Positions 18,312-27,690 are shown, counted from the stretch's first letter. The stretch: 64,000 bases of DNA from Luteococcus japonicus (GCF_003752415.1 NZ_RKHG01000001.1:1116001-1180000), one strand, 5' to 3'. Made by a program: numbers and translations. The notes: generated by a model not told the origin, from the sequence alone.

Positions 18312-18547
18312 TTGCCGACAACCAAATTTACAGGAACATTCGATTCCACACAAATCCGATTTCCGACGTGCCATCCGCTCCAGTCGGGCTGGCGCGGGCG
18401 ACCCGGAAGACTCTAGAGGACACTCCGACGGGAACACAAATCGACCATGAGCCGTCGGGAGGGGGCCACGAGCCCGCCGAGAGGGCATCGAATGGTGCCC
18501 CGCACCACAGGATGGTCCGGGCTCTGGTCTGGGCTGCCGGACTCCCC

Positions 18548-18553
18548 TAGCGT
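18548..18553 (+). promoter_or_regulatory. -10 element of a leaderless promoter (acetyltransferase gene)
   Basis: TAGCGT fits TANNNT and ends 6 bases before ATG 18560. No ribosome site precedes that ATG. Transcription starting at the ATG is inferred. Confidence 0.45.
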
Positions 18554-18559
18554 GTGCAC

Positions 18560-21223
18560 ATGAACAGGCCCACCAGCTCACCTGGTGGTCCCGCCCAGTG
18601 GGAGGCCGATGTCGTCCTCGCCGACGGTGGGATCGCCCAGCTGCGACCGATCACCGCCGACGACCGCGCGAACATGATCGCCTTCTACTCGCGGGTCTCC
18701 GACCAGTCCAAGTACCTGCGCTTCTTCGCCACCCACCCAACACTGTCCGACCAGGAGCTGGACGAGTACACCAATCCGGACAACCACGACCGGGTGGCCC
18801 TCCTGCTTGCCGTCGACGGGGACGTGGTCGCCTTCGCTCACTACGAGATTCTCCCGGACCTGCTGCCGGACCGGGTGGCCAATGTCGCCTTCCTCGTGCA
18901 GGACGACCAGCAGGGCCGAGGCGTCGGCAACATCCTGCTCGAACACCTCGCCGAGGTGGGCCGCGAGTGTGGCGTCGAGCGCTTCACTGCGGAGATGCTC
19001 ACCCAGAACCGTCGCATGGTGCAGGTCTTCACCCGGGCCGGGTACAGCGTTCGGCCGGAACTGGCCGACGGGTGCATCCTGGTCGACTTCCCCCTGGCCG
19101 CCACCCCGAAATCGCGCCAGGTGATGGAACAGCGCGAGCACAAGGCCGAGAGCAATGCCATCCGCGGGTTGCTCACCCCACGTCGGGTGGCGGTGGTGGG
19201 TGAGGTCTCCCAGACGGGTCCGATCCTCGCGTCGATTGCCGCGGCTGGCCTGCGTGGAGAGCTCCTGGCCGTCACCAGCACGGACACGTCGGCCGGGAGC
19301 CACGGCCTGCGACGGATCACCGGCGACGTGGACCTCGTGGTGGTGAGATCAGGAACCGATGACCTGGAGAGTCTCATCGTGGAGGCCTCGCGGAAGAATG
19401 CCCGCGGCATCCTCGTGCTTGCCGGGACGAGCCCCTCACCACTCGGGCAGGACGAGGCACGCCAGCTCGTCTCCTGGGCACGCACCCACGGGCTCAGGGC
19501 CCTGGGGCCCACAGCGCTCGGCATGATCAACACGGACCCGGACGTGCGCCTCAATGCGTCCCCGGCCCGCACCCCACGCCGCGGCGTCGTGGGGCTCTTC
19601 GCCCAGTCTGCAGGCGTCGCCACCATCGTGCTGGCACGCGCCCAGGATCTGGGGATCGGCCTGTCCTCCTTCATCGCCACCGGCGCCTTCGCCGACGTCA
19701 CGGGCAACGACGTGATGCAGTACTGGACCGACGACGAGGCCACCCGGGTCTGCCTGCTGTCACTGGACTCTGTGGGCAACCCCCGCAAGTTCTTCCGCGT
19801 CCTGCGGCGGCTTGCACTGACCAAGCCAGTGGTCATCTTCACTCCGTCGCGGGCGCTGAACTCTGCACGGCACGACGAGCTGGATCTGCCCTCCGCCCCC
19901 GCCACCGCCCTGGACCAGGTGATCGCGCAGAGCGGGGCCATCGTGGTGGATCGCCGAGACATCATGTACGACATCGCACAGCTGATCGCCCGCCAACCGA
20001 TGCCAGGCGGCCGCAGGGTCCGGGTGATCTCCAACTCTGCAGGCCTGACCCACCAGATGGCCCAGGCCGCCCTGCGCTTTGGTCTGGAACCAGGAGACGG
20101 GGTCGTGGTCCATGCCGAGCCCGCTGCCGAGGAGCTGGTGTCAGCCGCCGCGGCAGCCGTCGACTCCGGCGAGGTGGATGCCGTGGTCTGCGCGGTGGTC
20201 GAGGTGGTCGACCCTCTGCTCGAACAGGTGCATGCGGGGCTCGCGGAGATCGCCGCTCGCACCCGTACGGTGCCCGTCGTGGGCGTCTTCGTCAGCTTCC
20301 GCGGTGCACCTGCCGCTGGGCAGGAAGAGGACGACGGGATGGGCAGGCTGCCCACCTTCACCCACTACGCGGATGCACTGCAGGCCCTGTCCCTCGTGGC
20401 GGCCAACAGGGAGGACCGGGAGCGCCGGGCCCCCGACCCGGAGGCAGAACCGCTGCCGGTCGGCAGGGCCGAGGTGGCTCGCGAGATCATCGACCAGGTG
20501 CTCGCCGACAGCCCCGAGGGCCGCTGGGCCACCGACGACGAGTGTGCTTGCATCCTCGAGGCCTACGGCATCACGCTGGTCCCGTGGCGGGCCACCAACA
20601 GTCTGGACGAGGCCGTCGCGGCCGGCTCCGACCTCGGGTGGGACGTGGTGCTCAAGGCCACGGCCCGGCTGGTGCGGGGGCGCTCTGAACTGGCCACCAG
20701 CTTCTTCCACCTGGCCGACGCCGATGAGATGCGTCGCGCGTGGGAGTCGCTGGGGCGCACCGCCCGCGACCTCGGCCTCACGCAGGGGAATGACCCCACC
20801 CCGCTCGTCCCCGTGGTGCAGACCACAATGCAGCCGGGTACTCCACTGACGGTACGCGGCATCGAGGACGCGGTGCTGGGCCCGATGATCTGCGTCGGGG
20901 TGGCCGGCCCACCCTCCGACCTGCTCGGTGACCTGGCCTGGGGTGTGCCCCCGCTGGACCGGGGGGCGGCCCGGGCGATGCTCGACCAGCTGCAGGCAGC
21001 ACCGCTGTTGCACGGCTACCGCGGTTCCCGACCCGTGGACATGACGGGGATCCAGGACATCCTGGTCCGGTTGGCACGGCTCAAGGACGACCAGGCGGCC
21101 GTCGCCGAGGTGGAACTGTCCCCCGCCCTTGCCTCTCCGCAAGGAACCGCCATCGTCGGTGGAAGGATCCGGATCGTGCCGATGCCCGCGGAGCGAGATC
21201 CACTCGCACGGAGGGCGACATGA
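18560..21223 (+). CDS. Protein lysine acetyltransferase: GNAT domain fused to NDP-forming acyl-CoA synthetase-like domains
   Basis: Pat/PatZ-type enzyme expected to acetylate lysines, for example on acyl-CoA synthetases, and so switch acetate or propionate activation. The 887-residue product has an N-terminal GNAT domain (about 15-170; acetyl-CoA loop QGRGVGN), then a CoA-binding Rossmann domain (from about 195, GLLTPRRVAVVGEV), succinyl-CoA-ligase-like domains (about 320-620) and a C-terminal ATP-grasp-like domain (about 655-870). GNAT at the N terminus matches the actinobacterial arrangement rather than E. coli PatZ. No cyclic-nucleotide domain is present. ATG at 18560 suits leaderless start; GTG at 18554 is the alternative. 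It overlaps acuC by ATGA. Confidence 0.9.
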   Translation: MNRPTSSPGGPAQWEADVVLADGGIAQLRPITADDRANMIAFYSRVSDQSKYLRFFATHPTLSDQELDEYTNPDNHDRVALLLAVDGDVVAFAHYEILPDLLPDRVANVAFLVQDDQQGRGVGNILLEHLAEVGRECGVERFTAEMLTQNRRMVQVFTRAGYSVRPELADGCILVDFPLAATPKSRQVMEQREHKAESNAIRGLLTPRRVAVVGEVSQTGPILASIAAAGLRGELLAVTSTDTSAGSHGLRRITGDVDLVVVRSGTDDLESLIVEASRKNARGILVLAGTSPSPLGQDEARQLVSWARTHGLRALGPTALGMINTDPDVRLNASPARTPRRGVVGLFAQSAGVATIVLARAQDLGIGLSSFIATGAFADVTGNDVMQYWTDDEATRVCLLSLDSVGNPRKFFRVLRRLALTKPVVIFTPSRALNSARHDELDLPSAPATALDQVIAQSGAIVVDRRDIMYDIAQLIARQPMPGGRRVRVISNSAGLTHQMAQAALRFGLEPGDGVVVHAEPAAEELVSAAAAAVDSGEVDAVVCAVVEVVDPLLEQVHAGLAEIAARTRTVPVVGVFVSFRGAPAAGQEEDDGMGRLPTFTHYADALQALSLVAANREDRERRAPDPEAEPLPVGRAEVAREIIDQVLADSPEGRWATDDECACILEAYGITLVPWRATNSLDEAVAAGSDLGWDVVLKATARLVRGRSELATSFFHLADADEMRRAWESLGRTARDLGLTQGNDPTPLVPVVQTTMQPGTPLTVRGIEDAVLGPMICVGVAGPPSDLLGDLAWGVPPLDRGAARAMLDQLQAAPLLHGYRGSRPVDMTGIQDILVRLARLKDDQAAVAEVELSPALASPQGTAIVGGRIRIVPMPAERDPLARRAT

Positions 21224-22389
21224 GCACGCCACTGGCCCACCCGACGGCTCGCCCGGTGCTGGTCCACTCCGAGGAACTGACCCGCTACAGCTTCGGACCT
21301 GACCACCCCATGGGTCCCGGCAGGGTTCGCCTGGCCATGGAACTTGCCCAGCACGTCGGCGTCCTCGAGGCCTACGACGTCATCGAGCCCCGCCCTGCCA
21401 TTGACGAGCTGTTGCGCATGGTGCATTCCCCGGCATACCTGGCCGCTTTGGCGGATGGTCGCGAGCATCCCGAGTACGGCATCGGCGGCGAGGACAATCC
21501 TGTCGTGACCGGTCTTCCCGCAGTCGCCTCGCGAATCGCCGCAGCCTCGGCGACGGCGGCAGAGATGGTCTGGACCGGGCGGGCGCGCCGAGCCGTCAAC
21601 ATTTCGGGCGGACTCCACCATGCCATGCCGTCCGCCGCCAATGGCTTCTGCCTGTACAACGACGCGGCCATCGCCATCGCCTGGCTGCTGGACCATGGCG
21701 CCAGCCGGGTGGCCTATGTGGACCTCGACGCACACCATGGCGACGGCGTGGAGCTGGCCTTCTGGAATGAGCCGAGGGTGCTGACCATCTCCGTTCACGA
21801 GACGGGTCTGAACCTGTTCCCCGGAACGGGCTATGCACACGAGATCGGCGGCCCCGACGCACTGGGCACCGCGGTCAATGTGCCCCTGCCCCCGCATGCC
21901 TGCGACCTGCAGTGGCTTCGCGCCGCCAAGGCGGTGATCCCGCCCCTGCTGGGAGCCTTCCGCCCGGAGATCCTGGTCAGCCAGCACGGAACCGACCCCC
22001 ATGCGAGCGATCCCCTGACCCACCTCGACATCTCGATGGACGCAATGGCCGTGGCCCAGCGCCAGATGGGTGCCTGGGCGGACCGGCACTGTCAGGGGCG
22101 CTGGGTGGCCGTCGGAGGTGGGGGCTACCGCCGCGACGCCGCCGCGCGCGGCTGGACCCACCTCCTCGCCGAGGTCGCCGGGACAGGTCTGGACGCGTCC
22201 ACGCCAACGCCCCAGGACTGGTCCGAGCGGCTCGGCGAGGAGGGTTCACCCACGATGGGAGACCCCCATGCAACGATCGGGGACCATGCGTTGGCAGGCG
22301 ACCAGGTCTATCCGGACGAGCCGGACCCAGCACTGGTGGCCACCAGCCGAGCGGTCTTCCCGTGGTGGGGCCTTCAGCCCTATCACTAA
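21220..22389 (+). CDS. acuC: AcuC-type acetoin utilisation/histone-deacetylase-like protein
   Basis: Zinc-dependent deacylase of the class I HDAC fold, expected to remove acetyl groups from lysines, probably on acyl-CoA synthetases. The 389-residue product shows the active-site pair His133/His134 in SGGLHHAM, zinc ligands Asp170 and His172 in YVDLDAHHGDG, and QHGTDPHASDPLTHLDIS later. It is translationally coupled to the acetyltransferase gene (ATGA overlap), so writer and eraser are made together. In Bacillus acuABC has the same logic. The stop overlaps the convergent SDR gene. Confidence 0.93.
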   Translation: MSTPLAHPTARPVLVHSEELTRYSFGPDHPMGPGRVRLAMELAQHVGVLEAYDVIEPRPAIDELLRMVHSPAYLAALADGREHPEYGIGGEDNPVVTGLPAVASRIAAASATAAEMVWTGRARRAVNISGGLHHAMPSAANGFCLYNDAAIAIAWLLDHGASRVAYVDLDAHHGDGVELAFWNEPRVLTISVHETGLNLFPGTGYAHEIGGPDALGTAVNVPLPPHACDLQWLRAAKAVIPPLLGAFRPEILVSQHGTDPHASDPLTHLDISMDAMAVAQRQMGAWADRHCQGRWVAVGGGGYRRDAAARGWTHLLAEVAGTGLDASTPTPQDWSERLGEEGSPTMGDPHATIGDHALAGDQVYPDEPDPALVATSRAVFPWWGLQPYH

Positions 22390-23165
22390 CGCGGCGGCAT
22401 CCTCAGAGCCCCGTCAAGGCGGATCGTCTCGCCATTGATGTAGTCGTTCTCGACGATCGCGCCGACCAGCCGTGCATACTCCTCGGGACGGGCAAACCTG
22501 CCCGGGAAGGGGACGCGTGCCTCGAGCTCGGTCCGGAAGTCCTCGTTGATCGATTCCATCATGGGAGTCCAGACGACGCCGGGCGCGATGCTGTTCACCC
22601 GGATGCCCAGGCTCGACAGGTCACGGGCGGCGGCGATCGTCAACGAGTGGACCCCACCCTTCGAGGCAGCGTAGGCCACCTGCCCGACCTGCCCCTCGAA
22701 GGCCGCCACGGAGGCGGTGTTGACCACCACACCTCGCTGACCGTCATCGTCCAGGGGCTCGTTGGCCGCCATCGCCGCGACGGCATGGGTCAGTACGTGG
22801 AAGGTCCCGACGAGGTTCACCTGGATCGTGGTGGCGAAGAGCTGCGCATCATGGGTCCCCTTGCGCCCTACGATCCGCGCCGAGGGGCAGATGCCGGCAC
22901 AGTTGACCGCCACCCTCAGCGGAGCGCCCTGCGCCGCACCGGCCACCGCGTCCGCGACGGCAGCGTCGTCCGTGACGTCCACCGCCACGTAGTTGATGTC
23001 CTCCCGGGTGGCGCCAGCGGCCCGGGCCTTCTCGAGCCCGGCGGCAAGGTCGAAGGCCGTGACCACCAGCCCCCGGTCTGCCAGATGAGCCGCCGTGGCG
23101 GCGCCCAGGCCGGATGCGCCACCCGTGACGATGGCGCCAGCTCCCGTGATTGTCTGCAGATCCAT
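22386..23165 (-). CDS. Short-chain dehydrogenase, 3-hydroxyacyl-CoA dehydrogenase type II-like
   Basis: NAD-dependent oxidation of a 3-hydroxyacyl-CoA, probably 2-methyl-3-hydroxybutyryl-CoA in isoleucine breakdown or a straight-chain analogue. The 259-residue product has the dinucleotide loop VTGGASGLGAATA, NCAGICPSARIV, the catalytic Tyr/Lys in YAASKGG and the HSD10-like VPFPGRFARPEEYARLV. It follows the acyl-CoA dehydrogenase gene by 28 bases on the same strand, so the two form an operon behind a TetR-type operator. Confidence 0.9.
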   Translation of the reverse strand: MDLQTITGAGAIVTGGASGLGAATAAHLADRGLVVTAFDLAAGLEKARAAGATREDINYVAVDVTDDAAVADAVAGAAQGAPLRVAVNCAGICPSARIVGRKGTHDAQLFATTIQVNLVGTFHVLTHAVAAMAANEPLDDDGQRGVVVNTASVAAFEGQVGQVAYAASKGGVHSLTIAAARDLSSLGIRVNSIAPGVVWTPMMESINEDFRTELEARVPFPGRFARPEEYARLVGAIVENDYINGETIRLDGALRMPPR

Positions 23166-23193
23166 CCCAGTTCCCTCTCGTCGGTCGTACCGG

Positions 23194-24390
23194 TCAGCAG
23201 AAGGCCGAGACGCCGGTGATGGCGCGTCCGACGATCAGCGAGTTGATCTCGTAGGTGCCCTCATAGGTGTAGAGGATCTCCACGTCGTTGAAGAGCTTGG
23301 ACATCTCGTGCTCGGTGATGATGCCGTTGCCACCCAACAGACCCCGCCCTGCGGCGGCAGATTCGCGGGCCAGTCGGGTGGTGGTGGCCTTCGCGAGCGC
23401 GGCGTGGGGCATCTCGAAATCGCCCGATTCCTGCAGGTGGGCTATCTGGCCCATCATCGCCAGACAACAGGCGGCATTGCCCGCGATGCGGCCGAGCTGC
23501 TCCTGCACCAGCTGGAAACGGGCCAGCTTCTTGCCGAACTGCTCCCGGGTGAGGACGTACTCCCGAGCCCTGTCCAGAATGGCCAGCTGCACGCCGGCAC
23601 CCTGCCAACCAACCCACGCCCGCGAATTCCTCAGCATCTCGTTCGTCGCGGCGAAGGAGTCACAGCCGGGAATCAGGTTCTCGTGGGGTACCAGGACATC
23701 GTCCAGGACGATGTCCGCGTTCTGCATGATGCGAAGACCCATCTTGTTCTCGATCTTCTTCGCACGGAACCCATCCCGGTCGCTCTCCACGATGAACCCC
23801 TTGACCGTGGCATCAGCGGTGTCACGGGCGAAGACGATGGCAAAGTCACAGAAGGTCCCACCGCCGATCCACCGCTTCTCCCCCGTGATGACCCAGCCCT
23901 CGTCGGTCCTCGTGGCGCTCGTGGCGAGCCCACCAGCGATGTCCGAGCCGTGCTCCGGCTCCGTGAGCGCAAAGCAGCCCACCTTCTCGAAGCGGCGAAG
24001 GCCCGGCAGCCATGTCTCCTTCTGCTCCTGGGAGCCCAACTGGTTGAGCAGGTCAAGCACGAGTTCGTTGTGGATGCCCACCAGGGCGGACAGCGACACG
24101 TCAGCCCGGGTGACCTCCGCATAGGCCAGCCCCTTGAACAGACGGCTGGCGCCGGAGAACTCCAGCTCACCCAGACCGTGTTCCGCCAGCCGAGGCAGCA
24201 GATGGAATGGGAACTCCTCACGGTCCCAGTACTCGACCACCTCGGGACGAATCTCGGTCTGGAGGAAGTCATGCAGCACCTCCAGACGCTCCCGCTCTGC
24301 GGGCTCCAGACGGTTCGCGAGCATGAGCAGGTCTGCTTCGGGGAAGCCGACGCCGGACAGGTGTGCGGCGGAGCTGGCAACGGGTGACAT
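23194..24390 (-). CDS. Acyl-CoA dehydrogenase (glutaryl-CoA dehydrogenase-like clade)
   Basis: FAD enzyme introducing a 2,3-double bond into an acyl-CoA. The 398-residue protein has the FAD/substrate motifs CFALTEPEHGSDIAGG and WITGEKRWIGGG (as VITGEKRWIGGG) and the C-terminal catalytic-base region YTYEGTYEIN, with Glu near residue 377 as in glutaryl-CoA dehydrogenase. ATG at 24390 follows GAGGAAAGACC. It is divergent from tetR and shares that control region. The chain specificity is uncertain; the cluster suggests branched or short acyl-CoAs. Confidence 0.9.
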   Translation of the reverse strand: MSPVASSAAHLSGVGFPEADLLMLANRLEPAERERLEVLHDFLQTEIRPEVVEYWDREEFPFHLLPRLAEHGLGELEFSGASRLFKGLAYAEVTRADVSLSALVGIHNELVLDLLNQLGSQEQKETWLPGLRRFEKVGCFALTEPEHGSDIAGGLATSATRTDEGWVITGEKRWIGGGTFCDFAIVFARDTADATVKGFIVESDRDGFRAKKIENKMGLRIMQNADIVLDDVLVPHENLIPGCDSFAATNEMLRNSRAWVGWQGAGVQLAILDRAREYVLTREQFGKKLARFQLVQEQLGRIAGNAACCLAMMGQIAHLQESGDFEMPHAALAKATTTRLARESAAAGRGLLGGNGIITEHEMSKLFNDVEILYTYEGTYEINSLIVGRAITGVSAFC

Positions 24391-24464
24391 GGTCTTTCCT
24401 CTCGTCAGCCGGGGAGCGCCGATGCACCCCGAGGAATTGCGTGCGCCGGGGCACACCGCAAATG

Positions 24465-24492
24465 CAGTACGATTACAGATCCAACCGTACTG
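24465..24492. promoter_or_regulatory. 28-bp dyad, candidate TetR operator (copy 1)
   Basis: Arms CAGTACG (24465-24471) and CGTACTG (24486-24492) are perfect complements 14 bases apart, between the divergent acyl-CoA dehydrogenase and tetR genes. A second copy at 34320-34347 has the same length and 19 of 28 identical positions when read on the opposite strand. Confidence 0.65.
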
Positions 24493-24520
24493 TCCATTGC
24501 GACAGACCGGAAGTACCCAA

Positions 24521-24536
24521 AGTGATATTCCTCACA
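24521..24536. promoter_or_regulatory. CRP/GlxR-like site upstream of tetR
   Basis: AGTGATATTCCTCACA matches TGTGA-N6-TCACA at 9 of 10 fixed positions. It lies 24 bases before the tetR start and beside the TetR dyad. A cAMP-receptor-type activator is inferred from the consensus. Confidence 0.5.
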
Positions 24537-24559
24537 TCAATTCCTGGACAGGAGCTGCG

Positions 24560-25150
24560 ATGACCGACGACGCCAACGACACGCCACAACCCCTGGCGAC
24601 ACCCCGCCAGCGCGAGATCTTCGAGGCCCTGCTGGAGGACTTCCTGGCGCATGGTTTCGCCCACTTCACCATGGACGGAGCTGCCCACAGGCTGCACTGC
24701 TCCAAGTCCACGCTCTACTCCCTCGGCCACACCGGCGACGACGTGATCCGGCGTGTCCTGGTGAGCTTCTTCCGTGAAGTCACCCGCCGCACCGACCACG
24801 CCCTAACCAGCCAGCGTTCGCCAAGTGCCGCACTGCAGGCATATTTCGAGGCGATGGCCACCGCCATGGAACCCGCCACCCCCGTATTCATGCGGGACGT
24901 CATCTCCACACCGGTCGGTCGTCGCACCCATGAGACCAACACGCGTGCAGCAACGCAGAAGATCACCGCCCTGATGGAGGCCGGCATCATGGCTGGCGAG
25001 TTCCGCCCCCTCGACGTCACCGTGACCGCGCACCTGGTCGAGGTGATGCTCGAGCACATCCAGCAGGGTGGAGTGACCTCGACCACCCCGAGCGATGCCT
25101 ACACCGAGCTCGGCCGACTGGTCCTCGGTGGGATCACCGTCGGACGCTGA
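24560..25150 (+). CDS. TetR/AcrR-family transcriptional regulator
   Basis: Likely acyl-CoA-responsive repressor of the surrounding catabolic genes. The 196-residue product has an N-terminal helix-turn-helix (about 20-65; FTMDGAAHRLHCSKSTLYSLG) and a helical ligand domain with the C-terminal TetR_C-like segment FMRDVISTPVGRRTHETN. ATG at 24560 follows ACAGGAG with 6-base spacing. It is divergent from the acyl-CoA dehydrogenase gene and followed by the acyl-CoA synthetase gene. The dyad in the divergent region is the natural autoregulatory target. Confidence 0.9.
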   Translation: MTDDANDTPQPLATPRQREIFEALLEDFLAHGFAHFTMDGAAHRLHCSKSTLYSLGHTGDDVIRRVLVSFFREVTRRTDHALTSQRSPSAALQAYFEAMATAMEPATPVFMRDVISTPVGRRTHETNTRAATQKITALMEAGIMAGEFRPLDVTVTAHLVEVMLEHIQQGGVTSTTPSDAYTELGRLVLGGITVGR

Positions 25151-25211
25151 CGAGCCCGACCCCGCGGGCGTGAGATTTTTGGCACAGGGCTTCACAATTG
25201 CTTTGATGCTC

Positions 25212-25238
25212 AAGTACGGTCTTGTGACATAGCTCACA
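25212..25238 (+). promoter_or_regulatory. TetR half-site plus perfect CRP/GlxR-like site before the acyl-CoA synthetase gene
   Basis: AAGTACGGTC (25212-25221) repeats one arm of the TetR dyad. TGTGACATAGCTCACA (25223-25238) is a perfect TGTGA-N6-TCACA palindrome and also has the central TA of the corynebacterial GlxR consensus. The pair ends 41 bases before the synthetase start. Confidence 0.6.
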
Positions 25239-25279
25239 GTGGCAGCGCCGCCACGCCTCTCCGACCGGACAGGAGCATC

Positions 25280-27019
25280 ATGACCACCACGAACAACGCC
25301 ACCGAGACCTTCAGGGCCGCACGTGACCAGCTCGTCGGCTTCCAGCACGACTACGCAGGCGCACGCGCAAACTTCGAATGGCCCCGCTTCGAAGAATTCA
25401 ACTTCGCCCTCGACTGGTTCGACCACTTGGCCACCGCCCCGGAGTCCAGGGATCGCAACGCCCTTGTCATCGTCGACCAGGATGGCCCGGAGACGCGCAG
25501 GACCTTCGCCGAGATGGCCGAACGCAGCAACCAGGTGGCCAATTGGCTGCGCTCGCTGGGCGTGAAGCGCCAGGACCGCGTGATGGTCATGCTGAACAAC
25601 CAGGTGGAGCTGTGGGAGAGCATGCTGGCCTGCATCAAGCTCGGCGCCGTCATCGCCCCTACGACGGTCATGCTGGGCGCCGCGGACCTCGATGACCGCA
25701 CCGAGCGCGCCGAGGTGAGCTGGGTGATTGCCAACACCGACGACGCCACCAAGTTCGGCGACGTCCCGCGGGAGCTCACCGTCATCCAGGTGGGAGAGGG
25801 CCCGGTTGCACAGGAGACCCATCCCACCCACTTCTGGGCGGACTCCTTCGAGGCTCCCACCACATTCACCCCGGACGCCCCCACCAGGGCGGACGAGACA
25901 CTGCTGCTCTACTTCACTTCTGGCACATCCTCGAAGGCGAAGCTCGTGGAGCACACCCACACCAGCTATCCGGTCGGACACCTCACCACGATGTACTGGA
26001 TCGGCCTCGAACCCGGTGACGTGCATCTCAACGTCGCCGCCCCCGGCTGGGCAAAGCACGCCTGGAGCAATTTCTTCGCGCCGTGGATCGCCGGTGCGAC
26101 CGTCTTCCTCTACAACTACGGCCGTTTCGATGCCAAGGCGCTGATGCACCAGATGGGCAAGGAAGGCGTCACGAGCTTCTGCGCCCCGCCCACCGTGTGG
26201 CGCATGCTCATCCAGGCCGATCTCTCGCAGATGACCCACCCGCCGAAGAAGCTCGTCGCGGCCGGCGAACCGCTCAACCCGGAGGTGATCAGCCAGGTGG
26301 AGACGGCGTGGGGGACGCAGATCCGTGATGGCTTCGGGCAGACCGAGAGCTCCGTCCAGGTGGGCAACTCCCCCGGTCAGCCCGTCAAGGCCGGATCGAT
26401 GGGCCGTCCGTTGCCCGGCATGGACGTCGTGCTGATCGACCCAGCCACCGACGAGATCGGTGACGTCGGCGAGATGTGTCTCGCACTGGACCCCCGTCCA
26501 GTGGGATTGACCCCCGGCTACTACGGGGACCCGGAGCGCAATGCCGATGCCTTCCGAGACGGCTACTACCACACCGGTGACATCGCCGAACGAGATGCCG
26601 ATGGCTACCTGACCTATGTGGGACGCAGCGATGACGTCTTCAAGGCCAGCGACTACCGCCTGTCACCCTTCGAACTGGAGAGTGCCGTCATCGAGCACCC
26701 CGCCGTGGCAGAGGTCGCCGTGGTGCCCTCCCCTGACCCGATTCGTCTTGCCGTGCCGAAGGCCTATGTGGTGCTCGCCGGTGGCTGGGATCCCTCGGCC
26801 GAGACCGCAGAGTCGATCCTGAAGCACTGCCGCGAGACGCTCGCCCCCTACAAGCGCATCCGTCGCCTAGAATTCCACGACCTGCCCAAGACCGTGTCTG
26901 GCAAGATTCGACGCGTCGACCTGCGCAAACGAGAGAATGAGATCCACGCCGCCGACGGGGGTGCCAGCAACGCCAGCACCGAGTTCGCGGACACGGACTT
27001 CCCCTCCTTGCGCGGCTGA
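25280..27019 (+). CDS. AMP-forming acyl-CoA synthetase
   Basis: Activates a carboxylic acid with ATP and CoA. The 579-residue product has the ANL superfamily motifs: P-loop YFTSGTSSKAKLVEH (about 212-226), APGWAKHAW, DGFGQTESS, YYHTGDIAERDADGY, the hinge YVGRSDDVFKASDYR and the catalytic Lys542 in TVSGKIRR. Overall it looks like the medium/short-chain (ACSM-like) group, so isobutyrate, 2-methylbutyrate or benzoate-like acids are possible. Lys542 is the kind of residue that Pat-type enzymes acetylate, and such a pair is encoded 4 kb upstream. AGGAG precedes the start. Confidence 0.9.
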   Translation: MTTTNNATETFRAARDQLVGFQHDYAGARANFEWPRFEEFNFALDWFDHLATAPESRDRNALVIVDQDGPETRRTFAEMAERSNQVANWLRSLGVKRQDRVMVMLNNQVELWESMLACIKLGAVIAPTTVMLGAADLDDRTERAEVSWVIANTDDATKFGDVPRELTVIQVGEGPVAQETHPTHFWADSFEAPTTFTPDAPTRADETLLLYFTSGTSSKAKLVEHTHTSYPVGHLTTMYWIGLEPGDVHLNVAAPGWAKHAWSNFFAPWIAGATVFLYNYGRFDAKALMHQMGKEGVTSFCAPPTVWRMLIQADLSQMTHPPKKLVAAGEPLNPEVISQVETAWGTQIRDGFGQTESSVQVGNSPGQPVKAGSMGRPLPGMDVVLIDPATDEIGDVGEMCLALDPRPVGLTPGYYGDPERNADAFRDGYYHTGDIAERDADGYLTYVGRSDDVFKASDYRLSPFELESAVIEHPAVAEVAVVPSPDPIRLAVPKAYVVLAGGWDPSAETAESILKHCRETLAPYKRIRRLEFHDLPKTVSGKIRRVDLRKRENEIHAADGGASNASTEFADTDFPSLRG

Positions 27020-27042
27020 CGCCTGCCCGCGAGCACCACGAT

Positions 27043-27085
27043 GCCGCGCCCGGCCCCACGAAGTGATCCGGAGGCCGGGCGCGGC
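27043..27085 (+). terminator. Hairpin after the acyl-CoA synthetase gene
   Basis: A 13-bp perfect inverted repeat (GCCGCGCCCGGCC at 27043-27055, complement at 27073-27085, 17-base loop) lies 24 bases after the stop. Only 19 bases separate it from the marR start, so it may work as an attenuator for marR. Confidence 0.65.
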
Positions 27086-27104
27086 CCATTCACAGGAGGA
27101 GAGC

Positions 27105-27608
27105 ATGCCCCAGGCGCGCAAGAACAGTGACCCGATTGCCGAGGCCGGCCGCCAGTGGGCCGCGCACGGCTGGGCCGAGGCCGCCACCGGGATGACCGCC
27201 GTCGTCTCCGTCGTGCGCGTCCACCAGCTGCTGATGGCGCGCATCGAGACGGCCCTCAAACCCTTCGGGATCACCTTCTCCCGCTTCGAGCTGCTCGCGC
27301 TGCTCACCTTCAGTCGCTCCCGGGCGCTGCCGATGAACAAGGTCTCCGCGCGGCTCCAGGTGCACCCGGCGTCGGTCACCAACACCGTCGACCGACTGGT
27401 GGCCGACGGCCTGGTGGAGCGTCGCCCCAATCCGGACGATGGCCGCGGAACCCTGGTGTCCGTCACGGACCAGGGCATCACGCTGGTGCACGAGGCCGCC
27501 AAGGCCCTCAACGAGGTCTTCACCGATCTGGGTCTGGACACGCCCCAGCAGGAGCAATTGCTGGACCTGTGCAGTGCCTATCGCCGCAGTGCGGGTGACC
27601 TGAACTGA
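27105..27608 (+). CDS. MarR-family transcriptional regulator
   Basis: Dimeric winged-helix regulator, 167 residues. The DNA-binding domain spans about 45-120: [60 protein letters not shown] (recognition helix and wing). AGGAGGAGAGC precedes ATG at 27105. The gene sits right behind a terminator-like hairpin without room for its own promoter. Expression by readthrough from the synthetase operon is likely. A MarR-type palindrome upstream of mmsA (32963-32980) is a candidate target. Confidence 0.9.
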   Translation: MPQARKNSDPIAEAGRQWAAHGWAEAATGMTAVVSVVRVHQLLMARIETALKPFGITFSRFELLALLTFSRSRALPMNKVSARLQVHPASVTNTVDRLVADGLVERRPNPDDGRGTLVSVTDQGITLVHEAAKALNEVFTDLGLDTPQQEQLLDLCSAYRRSAGDLN

Positions 27609-27690
27609 AGCCTGTCCGGGCCAAGTGTCACAAAAGTCTCAGCTCCTTTCGCCGCCCGCTGGCTTAACGTGGTGGAAAGGAGGCAGGACA

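Noticed and set aside
23194-24390. Isobutyryl-CoA dehydrogenase as a firm name for the acyl-CoA dehydrogenase
   Set aside because: The YTYEGTYEIN context is glutaryl-CoA dehydrogenase-like, so the substrate is left open despite the valine-pathway neighbours.
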